Shown in pieces: positions 24,107 to 35,700 of a stretch of 64,000 nucleotides of DNA. Below the pieces are notes generated by a model. The model ran no database searches, had not been told where the DNA came from, and saw only the letters and a list, made by a program, of their open reading frames with translations. The stretch is from positions 6,446,663 through 6,510,662 of the forward strand of contig NC_133221.1 of NCBI RefSeq assembly GCF_040436345.1. Reading direction: 5' to 3'. The DNA is from Pagrus major. Its lineage: Eukaryota > Chordata > Actinopteri > Spariformes > Sparidae. Both the position numbers and the translations under genes were made by a program. Position 1 is the stretch's first letter. Every line of letters starts with the position of its first letter.

Positions 24107-26755
24107 ATGGGAAATGAGAATTCCAAGAACAAAGAGGCTACCCAGGTAACATGACAGGAGTTACACAATACACCTGTAATGCCATACACGTAGCTTCTGA
24201 AGCAGGAGCAAGATGCATGTCGAAAAGTCTGTCTTGGACTAAAGGTTTGGATTGTTCAGGGCTATCTCTATTCAAATGTAGCCAACATGGAGCATTATTA
24301 TCATTAGTGTTGTCATGATACTGACATTTCTAACCTTTACACAATACCTTGAAAAATATAAATATTCAATACCATTTTTGACACCACAGGAGAAGATTGA
24401 CACGACTTTGGGGGGAAAACATAATAAGGCTTGTTTAAAGTGTGTTAAGAGCAACAGCATCTTAGTTAATTTACTTTCTGACAAGGTGAGACTAAGGAGA
24501 GCGTAAACTAAAGTATTGATACTCCAAAAAAGTGAAAAAATATTGATATGTATTGATATTTCAATACTTTTGACAACACTAATTGTTAAACTATGTTTTA
24601 TAGAATGGGACGATTCCTGAGAAGCATGAAAATGGATCCGTGAACGTCCTCTCTGCAAACGTCACATCAAATGGATTAGAGATTGATGGTGAGTCAGTGC
24701 TTTTTTTATGTATTCTTGTTGTGAAGTCAAACATGATCATGTTAACTGTAAAATCATTTGGTGGTAATGTGTGATATATAAATCCAAACAGTGTCACTGT
24801 CAAATTCTTTCATTCTGAACCCGAACCTAACGATAAGTGCAGATCCGACTTATTTTAATTGTTCTTTTATGTTGTTGTATCTTGTCTAATGGGAATATAT
24901 CGCATGTCAGATCTTTATATGTCCATGTTGGCTCAGTCCTTTGGACTCTTATAATACTCTGTAAACACAGTGACTCCCAGCTGGATAATGTCTGGAGTCT
25001 TCCAATGTAAACTATAGGCGTAGTCTAAGACATTGATAGAAGCAACTGTTTATCCTGTCACGGTGTGCCTTTGCAGCGACAAGGATTCCCGCTGCCACTC
25101 GAGTTTGTCTAACAGCTAATGTTGACGCTGGAGATAAAGATAATGTCACTTTCTCACGTCGACTGGCCCATATTTACTGGATGATGCATTGCACAACCAT
25201 GCATGGGTTTAATGTTGCATGCATAGTGACAACTGTGAACTTCTTTGGACTTCAGTTTGTCAGTAACATTTGGTGATATCAAGAACATTCACACAGTGTA
25301 ATCTGACCTATAAATGAAAACTAGCAATTCAGGTTTTGTGATAACAGATTTAAATCTCCTATTTTGAGAATAAGTGCAACTATTCTGTTCACATTTCAAG
25401 AAGGGGCTCTTCTTTTTTCGCAGTTAAAGGTGAGACAGTAATCCAGCAGAATGGCGGGACCCCCTCCTTAAACCATTCCACTGAATCAACCGAGCCTGAT
25501 TATGTTGTAGTCGAAACACAGTGTCAACATGTCGAGGCTGCGGTCATTTCCGAAATCCCTGAACCCACCATCCAGAAGGAGGAGGTCAAGAAAAGTAAAG
25601 AGGAAAAAGGTCGTCTTTTCGGCAAGATGTTCAAAAAGAAAGCAGAACCTCCGGCTGATGTCAAGAGTGCTCAAGAAAAAGAGAAGTCAGGTGAAGATCA
25701 GACGGATGCAAGCCCTCCTGCCGCTGATCCACAGCCGGTGAGCGCACTCTTTACTGTATGCTGATTTTTTAATCACACATTAATTTGAACTATACTCTAA
25801 TTTTTTTTTCAAGCAAACAACAGTTAATCAATTCTAACAGATGCTGCCTGCAAAATCCTGATAGAGATCACCTCTGTGCCACAGAGCTTCATTGTTCTTG
25901 TTCTGTCCTGTTGCCAGAAAATCCATTAGATAAGACACTCAGGTCACACTCCCTTCACATTTCCAGAAATTTCATGGTCAGCAGGAGGACATTACCAAGT
26001 AACATATTTGAAATTTCTGTGAAATTAAATCGACTCAAATTGTATTGGAAATTACACCAGTATTATTTATTAATAATATTCAGCTATTTTCCAATAAGCA
26101 GTTAATAAATAACTTGTAATTTCTTGAATACATTTCCAGGAAACTTCCAACTGGTCTGACATTTTAATTTCCAACTTATTTCTGTCCAACATCTGCAGGT
26201 CAGTAAACTGAAGTGCATCTTTTAAACATTTGTATTTATATAATTTGCACCAATTCTTTTGCTCCAAAAATGGCATGATCAGCAGAAGTTAAGAAGAAAT
26301 TATTAGCTATTTATTAAGTGCTTATTGGAAAATAGCTGAATGTTATAATCAAACAATACTAGGATAATTTCCAGTACAATTTGAGGTAATTATTGTGGTA
26401 ATTTGATGTTATTTCAAAGAAATTTCAAGTATGTTGCTTGGTAGTTAGTCTGTAAATGTCCAGACCTGTAAACTGAAGTGTTACCGAGGTTTGAATGTGT
26501 GTTAATATGTGAGTAGAAATAGTCTCCAACACGTGCAGCTGTTTTTTTTAAAGAAAGATTTAGCCTTTTAAAAAAACAAAAAATAAAAAAAACAATATTT
26601 TTGAGCCATTTAAAAAAATGTATATCTTCAGGCTAAGTGCTAAAGACAGGAGGGAAGGGAAGTCAGAAATCCTTGTTGGTTTTTGTCTTTTTATGGGATT
26701 TGTTGACATAGAAAAATACCAGTTTTATCCTTTATGTTTTTACTAATAGTGTATA

Positions 26756-26795
<40 letters not shown>

Positions 26796-29700
26796 CTCTT
26801 AAACAATCTGCCTGCCACTTTTCTGAAGTCACTTGAATTCAGATTAGATTTTCATAGCTGTACATAAACCCTTCCATAAACATATAGCAAAAAAGAGAAA
26901 TAAAAACTTTCTGTAAACATGAAACGATGACATAACTGAGAAACAAACCCCCCTCCAAACATCCTCACATCCCATAATGCACTGCAACACACCAGCCATG
27001 CAAAACACACTACCTGACTTAAAAATATTTAGTCGTTGTTAGCTCAACGACTTCAGATGTGAGTTAAACTGGTTTTGAAGCGTCAGATTTTAATATTAGT
27101 TTCAGCTTCTTTGTGTTTAGTATTGGTCAGGATGATTGAAAAGTGTTACTGTAAATATATGGAGCAGAAAATACATTAAAAAATAAAGCAATCCAATACA
27201 ACAACACAACCAGTTACAGAGTTATATAATTAAAACCTCTGTGACACAACTTAAAAACTGTTTTAAATTAAGTACTTACTGTAGGCATTACAATGTAGAG
27301 GGTTTTTTTTTGTTTGTTTGTTTGTTTGTTTTATTATCTGACTCAGTCACAGTGTGATCAAGCACATGGTTGTCATATGAATCCCGAATTACTGTGCAAC
27401 TATATTTGATCTAAACATGAATGTTTTTTTACGATAAAGGAGTCGGGCTCAAGTAGAGACGAAGCTGCCGCCATGATCGTCGCTGAGCACAGGGAGGACT
27501 GTGAATGTCCATGTCACAAAGCGGAAATGTCAACGCAAACGGACAGAAAGACCGAAGCAGATATTTCAACGCAAACTGGTGAAGACGGTGATGATGATAC
27601 AACCACTAATACCGAGGGCCCAGTGGAAGAGGTTGTCGCAGCACTTGAAGAAGATCAACTAAATGAATCTGTTGTCATCGCTGAAGAAGCTGTTGAAGAG
27701 ACTGCTGATGAGGAACCCCGAAGGGCCCAGACAGCTGGGATCATCATTGAAGAGGTCGTCATGGAGAACAATATATATGAGAATATAGTGTTCAGAGCGG
27801 AGCGGGTGGAAGTTACCGACAATTTTGAAATCACTCACATCCATAGCTACAATCCTGAGGAAGAGAGAGTTCAAGAAACCGAGCCAGAAGTTGCTGCAGA
27901 GCCAGAATCCATTAAAGAGGGTGAAACTGTTGACATTTTTGAGGAAACTGTGACATTGGAGATCTCCAGCCTTCCGAAAGTGGTGGCAGATTGTGTTGAG
28001 GTGGTTTTCGCTGCTTTTTCTGAATCCACTGACTTTGCTGCTGTAAACATGTCGGAGCCAAGTGTGAATGAAGTAATTACCGAAGGCAATAGTGAAGGAG
28101 CCAGAGACATATCAGCTGATGTAGTGCTGATTGAAACCACTGAACCAAAAACTAATTCTGTCACTCCTGAGGCCGAGAAAGCAAATGGTGTTCCCTCCCT
28201 GGACGAAGTGACTACGGTGATGGAAATAACCTCAGAGGTTGTTTGCGAGGAGCCAAATCCTCCAGCTGCACACAAAGAGATGCCTGAAAGAGAACTTTCT
28301 GTCCCTCTTGTGCCTAAAATTATAATTATCGAGAAATCTTGCCATAAAGGGGTCACCGCTGATGAGGCTGTTGCGGTCGAGGATGTATCAGGAATGAGTG
28401 AAGGAGTAATCATTGTGGAGGCTCCTTCCAATGAGCTTATCACCACTGAGGAACTTCCCCAAGATGTTTTAAATACTCCTGTTGATGAAGTCAAGTCTGA
28501 GTCCATTCCGGAGGTTGTTACTTCAGATGAGAAAACTGAGGTTTGCAAAGGTGTGACAGCTGATGAGGGACCAGAAACAGTTGAAGAAGCAGAACCATGG
28601 CCTGTCATTGTCAAAGACGATGCTGAGATGATACCAGAAGCAGCAATTGATGCCCTCTCTCAAGAGCTCGACCTTTGTGCCATCACTCATCAGGAGCCTG
28701 CGGTGGATAATGGCTCCCTGTTGGAAGAAGAGGTCATCGCTGCAACAACTTTTGGGCCCCTTTCTGGAGAACCACAAGCAAATGTTTCCATTCCAGAGGA
28801 GCCAATTGAGACAGCGGCTAAGGAGATGAATGAAGAAGCTGTAATCTCAGAGGAACCTGCAAAAGAGAATCCAAGCCCATGTGAAGAAGAAGCAACCACT
28901 GAGGTGTTGGTGAACATACTAGAATCGGTTGTTGAAGCGATTTCAGAGAGGCTTGTGGTCACTGAAAACATCAATGAGGCATCTGCAGATGTGCCACAGA
29001 TAGACGCTACTGGAGAGTCTGAGCCTTGCGTTTCACTCCAAGAAGAACTTGTCGAGGAGAATGTTGCCCCATCTTTGGCTCCTGTTGAAGAACCAACTGA
29101 TTCCAGTCATGTTATTTCTGAAGAGCCTTTGGAGGAGAGTGTGCGCCCTCTTGAGCCACAAGTGCGAGTGGTAATCCTGAAGACAATTGAAGATGAAGTT
29201 ACAGTGGAGCTAATCCATGAGTCAGATGATTCTGGTGATGTTGTAGCAGCCATTGATGAGAACTCTGAAGAATCTCATATTGCCACTTCAGATGAGACGG
29301 TAGCAGAGTGTGTTGAGGCTGTTCTTGAGACCGTCATAGAGGAAATCATTACAGAAGATGCCATCACTCCTCAGAAGCCTGCAGTAGATAATGGCATTAC
29401 CCTGGAAGAGGAGGTCATTGCTGCAAGACCTTTCGTGCCCCTCTCTGGAGAACGAGAAGCAAACCCTATCATTCCAGAGGAGTCAAGAGAGACGACTGCG
29501 GAGGAGATGAAGGGAGAAGCAACAGAGCCAGAAAGTGTTGAGAAGGACACAAATGTTCAAGCATCATCCAGTGAAGAAGAAGTTACCCAGATTGCTAGTT
29601 CTACTGAACATGTTGTATCTGGAGTATCTGAATATGTTTTGGCACAAGTTGAAACACCCCTAGAAATTCCTATAATCTCAGAGGAACCTGCGGAAGAGAA

Positions 29701-32700
29701 TCCAAGCCCCTGTGAAGAAGATGTAACCACTGAGGTGATGGAGAACATACTAGAATCAGTTGGTGAAGTGAATTCAGGGAAGCTTGTAGTCACTGAAAAC
29801 AAGGTTGAGAAACCTGCAGATGTGCCACAGATGGATGCCACAGGAGAGTCTAAACCTTGCTTTCCAGGCCAAGGAGAACTTCTAGAGGAGAAAGTTACCC
29901 CAGGTCTTGTTGTTCTCAAAGAACCAACTGATTCCAGTCCTGTCATTTCTAGGGAGCCTGTTTTGGAGAATGTGAGCCTTCTTCAGCACCAAGTGCTGGT
30001 CGTAATCCAGAAACATGGAGGTAAAGTTTGTGAATCAGATAACTCCTGTGACGTTTTAGCTGTCGCTGATGAGAACACTGAAGATTCCCATATTGCCATC
30101 TCAGATAAGGCGGTAGCTGAGTGTGTTGAAGCTGTTCTTGAGACCATTGTAGAAGAAATCATTACAGAGGGTGCCATCACTCCTCAGGAGCCTGCACTGG
30201 ATAATGCAATTTGCCTGAAAGAAGAGGTCCTTGCTGCAACACCCTTCATGCCCCTTTCTGGAGAACAAGAATCAAACATTACTATTCCAGAGGAGCCACG
30301 TGAGACAATTGCTGAGAAGATGGATGAAGAAGCTACCAAAGTTTTATCAAATGAAATTACAACAGGGTCAGAAAGTGTTGAGGAAGATACAACTTTTCAA
30401 GAATCATCTACTGAAGGAGGAGTCATCAGGGATGTCAGGTCTGATGAACCAGTTGAAGAAAAAACTGAAGTATCTGAAGATGGTTTGACACAAGCTGAAA
30501 CACCCAAACAAATCCCTGCAATCTCAGAGGAACCTGTAGAAGACAATCCAAGCCCCTGTGGAGAAGATGCAACCACCGAGGTGTTCGAAAACATACTAGA
30601 ATCAGTTGTTGAAGTGTTTTCAGAGAACATAGTTGAGGAACCTGCAGATGTGCCACAAGCAGACGCCATCAGAGAATCTGAGCCTCGTGTTTCATTTCAA
30701 GAAGTCTTGGAGGAGAACGTCACCCCATCTTTGGTTGCTGTAGAAGAACCAGCTGCTATCAGTCATGTATTTTCTGAGGAGCCTGTGGAAGAGAGTGTGA
30801 GCCTTCTTGAGCCACAACGGCTAGTGGTAATCATCGAGACAACTTATGAAGAACTAACAGAGGAGACAATCCAAGAATCATTTAATTATCGTGACATTTT
30901 AGCTGCCGTTGACAAGAACGCTGAAGATTGTCAAAATGCCACTTCAGATGAGTCTGTAGCGGAGTGTTTTGATGCTGTTCTTGAGACCATCGTAGAGGAA
31001 ATCATTACAGAAGATGTTGCGGCTCAGTTTGTGATTTCAGGTGAGGTAGCACCAAAGATCATCACAGAAGGACACACTGAAGAGAAGGTGGACAATATTT
31101 CAGGTGTGAGCTCGACAGGTTCAACACGAAGGGTACAGATGACTGACGATACACCCATCACAAGTACAGACATGGAAACTTTACTTGCTAGGTTGCAGTC
31201 AGCGTGTACGTCCATTGTTGAAGAATCACCGTATAGGCTTGATGGTTTAAACATGTCTTTCCTGGGATGCAGTATTACTGTTACCATTCAGGTGGCCCCA
31301 AAGGAAGAACAGCAGTAAAATGTTGAAGGTACTGTCTGACATAGTTTGTGTTTAGAAAAATATTGGTCTACCTCTTCAGGATATCATGTGTTTAATTGAT
31401 ATGGATTGTGAAATGATTTTTGTTTTATAAAACTGCAGAGTGGATCTTTTTATATAAATATCATCAACACAAAAACCTCAATGTAAAGTATTTAAACATT
31501 TTCCAATAAAATGACAAACGAAAACACTGAAAAATGTTGCGTTCGTGCACGATTTTGTACATGATTTATTCACATTCTTTGGGTCAGTTTTTAGTAGGAA
31601 ATAGTAGTGACTTTAAAAAGAAATATGAAATTTTAGTCAGGCCACACTTGAAAACTGGGTAACAATTTATGTTAGGGAACAATATTAAAGGGTAGCTCCA
31701 CCAATTTCAAAAATTAAAGTGTGTTTTCAGGTCTTAGAGGGTACTTTTGTATATGTAGTAAAATAAAAAAAATTAAAAAAGTAGTATAAAGCTTTTTGTG
31801 GCTCCAGAGGAAGCTGCATGTAATCTGATAAATACCGTCCAGTGATGTCAGTCAAAAAGTTGCATTGTGGGTAATGTAGGCAGAAATGCACTCCTCTAAC
31901 ACTGTTGGACATTGTTGGACAGTTTAAAAACAAATCAAGTGATATCGTCTTTGTTATTCAACACATTCTTCTTACTTTTCAAACCTTCTAGCCTACATTA
32001 CCCACAATGCAATTTGGCTACTGAGTGACATCACTGGAAGCAATTTATCAGATTACATGCAGCTTCCTCTGGCGCCACAAAGGGCTTTATACTACGTTTT
32101 TAACATATGCAATAATACTCCACAAGACCTGTTAACACACTTCAATGTATATAATTGGTAGAGTTACCCTTTAACCATTTACAAGTTGCTTATAAGGCTG
32201 TATATAAATCACATATAAGCTCTGTATTAGGCATTATAAAGTGCTTAGTCATGCCTTATTCTGCATAAACAAATGCTCAAACTACTAAGTTAGATAGTAA
32301 TGTGGGAGGTTGTTGCACATGAACCATAACCCAAAATGGGGAACATATTGAGATAGACAGACTTTATTTAGAGTTATATAGACACTGTTAACCTCGGTAG
32401 TTTTGTGTTTCATTGTGTAACAATGGACAATATTTATTAGGTGCTATTAAAGGGGAACTATGTCGTTTTGGAGAAGAGGTTAAAACCCATAATTTTAATA
32501 TTTACAATATTGATGAGGTAATAATACAAACTCTGAAATATTAGTTATTTCCATGAGCTGTTCTCAGAGGAAAATTAGCTCCCCGGAGCAGGTATGAAGT
32601 ATGACACTGTGTTGTCCTTTAAGGTCAGTTTGTTTGTTCAGTTTATTCAGTCATGAAAACAAAGAGTTTGCTTGTTTAGTTTGTGTGGGCATAAAAATTT

Positions 32701-35700
32701 GTCAATGAAGATCTTTTCTCTAATGATTCCCCAAAACTACATAGTGCTCCTTAAAAGGAGAATAACTATTCTTGTGGTACTGCCGCCTTATAAGGCCCAT
32801 ACAAAGTCTAACAACTTCCTTCCTTATTTAAGAAAAAGTCCTCCTTAAAGTCCTAGGAGTTGTAGAATAAGGCATTAATAAGTGCTTTATAATGACTAAT
32901 AATGAGTCAATATACTACTACTATGCATGCTAGTAATCCAATAGTAAATGGTTAATATGTGTCCCACAATCTAAAGTGTTCTTCTGAAAACTGCAGTAAA
33001 CAGATTCAGTAAAAATGATCTTAAAGTCAGGTTTGCTCATTTTAAAGATATTCACCATCAGGACACAGCAAGGTATTTGAGTTTCCTGACATTTCTCAGG
33101 GCATAACTCTCACACATTGTTGAATATCAATGAGTGAGGGGTGGGACACACACATTAATAAAAGGGTGATTGTTGACAATGCCCCGAGTAGGCAGAGGCA
33201 TGGTTGGAATTGTGCTCCCATCTCAATGCTGCGATTAAGACACTCACTGCTTGCGTATCAGCGCCGCTGCTCTAACATAATTCTCAAAGGCTGATTCTTT
33301 GTGATGGTGTTATAGGAGACAGATAACCTAAAGCAAGAAGCAGAGTCATTACCGGAGCCGGAAAGTGTGACTCCAGGCCAGGGTCCAGAGGAAGAGAAAG
33401 CTCCTGAAACTGAAGACGGAAACAGTGATCCTGCGGACAACCAAGAGGACAGTGACCCAGAAGAGAATCCAGTTATGAACTTCTTCAAAACACTAGTAAG
33501 TGACACGATTTTTAGAAATTAAGTGCGCTTCGTGTGGACTTGATATTTCTAATTGCTTCTCTTGTAAAATCAGATTGCTTGAGTAAACTTAATTGGGAAA
33601 TTGCTGTGATTAACAAGTGCAAGAACAAATCAACTCTTGTTATCTTCAACTATAACTGAAGGAAAACAACTGATTAAACAACAAAAATTAAGTTAATTTG
33701 TGTTCTAATTTTTACTGTAAGCTTCACTGAAGAAAAATGGTAATTTGCCTGATAAAGTTGAGATCACTGATGATAAATTCAGTGACGACGCTGTGTCTAA
33801 ATTTGATTTTGTGTGATTCCTCTTATTCTGCGTTGAGGAATGTGAGTTTAATGGAAGCATCCATAACTAAATCTGCCATTATGACAGAGCCTGATGGAAA
33901 ACCTACGACAAGCAGCTATTGTATTCCCTCATCATCGTGCTGTCTTTTGGACTCATGCTGTTTTAAAGAGTTACCATTGCCCTAGCCCCATGCTAATCAA
34001 GTCTTTGAACATGCGGGAATGTGGTGGCCTATTGTTCAACCCATAGTGTGAGCTCACAAGGGAGGCCTGTGCAGTTGGAAGTTGAGATTTGTGAAGATAG
34101 AGCGAGGGCAGGCCTACGCCATCTCCGGAGCACAATGGCTGTCACAATGACAGCGCATGTACTGTATGTGCTCTGTCAGGGACCTCAGTGTGCACTCTGT
34201 GCCTCGGTTAGCTTATCATAAAGGCCTATGTCTGCATTCATGAAAGGCTTCTGTTTTATCTAAATAATTTAGTTTCTGTTCCTGTTGCATCAGCTATATA
34301 TGCTGATGATTCTCCAGGTTTTACACTGCCAGCCATACAACTTAACATAATACATACAGATTTAACATTTGGAGGATAAGCTTGGTTGTTTTTAATCTTG
34401 TTTTCTGTGCTGCATGAATGAAAGTTGATTGAGAACGGTCATTTTTCCTTCCCTTGTTGCACAGGTGACTCCCACTAAAACAACCAAAAAGGAAACAGCT
34501 ACTCCAGATGCCACAAAAGACCAGGTGAACATATGATCATGAAGCATTACATGACATATAAAACATGATTAATTAATCCTTGTGGGTTTATTTCAAATGG
34601 TTTTCATGTTCTTGTTTGATTTTCCTTCAATACCCAGTTTACTATCATGCATATTTTGGTTTACAAAGCTTTATGAGAGATGTCGGTAATGTTACAGGTT
34701 GATTTTTTAACTAGCTGATAATATATTTATTATATAGTCATAATTTTATATTCCCATTTCTTTTGGGATTTTTAGTTTTTGCAGGTTGCAAGCTGGCATC
34801 CATTCCTGTTCATTTCTGTTTCTGCTTGAACTGAGGCTCCATTTCGTTTTTTAAGATTGCTTTTTGTAGATATTTGTTTGCTTCAGTTTAACTTAATCTC
34901 TAACTGCTTCCTCTTTCTGTTGCCAAATAGTCCCAGAAGGAGGCCCAACCAGCGGCAACTACTACTGTGAGCACATTAAGTGTTTAAATTTGTGTAACAG
35001 TAGCGATATTTGTTTGCTAATGTTGCATTTTACATATTAATTCAGTTTAAATAATTTATAAAGACGAAAACATGATCACTGCTTTGCATTTATAGTATCA
35101 TACCTCACCTCAAATTTCCTTTGTGTATCTTAATGTGTATTTGCTGTTAGAGGAGTCTGTGTGGACAGTTGGTTTTTCCACAGCAAAGCGTTATTTTAAC
35201 ACATGTTCTCTTGAAAAGGTTGCACAAGTGTCGGAGCCGCCTGCAGCACCCAAAGGAATGTCAATCCCACCACCACCTCCTCCGGAGCCGCCGAAAATGG
35301 AAATCAAAGGAGAGCCAGCTGCCAAACCTGTAAAACCCACAGCGAAAGAAGAACCAAAGGCCGCTGCGAAGGAACCCGAGTCCTCAAAAGGAAAATCAAC
35401 CAAAGATGCTCTGAGCAAATTCTTCCGTCCAAAGGTAAATAAACTGCAAACATGGGTGGGATGGTTATTTATGTAGCCTCTCAGTGAGTGCATCTTCCAC
35501 AGTCTTTAAGATATACGTACGAACGTGCTATAGAGTGAAACATACTGTATGTGAATTCGAGGTACTGCTAGGCTTCACGGCATCCAAAGGCAAGGGCGCT
35601 TCAGCAAGCGGAGCCCAGACTGCAGCAGCGGTACAGTAGATTATCGTATCCTCAAACTAACCACGGCTCATCCTGCTACTAACCAAACAAGAGCTGATTA

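Noticed and set aside
27871-28614. 247-codon frame on the minus strand under the giant exon
   Set aside because: It is the antisense shadow of the Glu/Val-rich frame (GAA/GTT read back as Ser/Thr), as are those at 28690-28974, 29557-29946 and 30397-30669.
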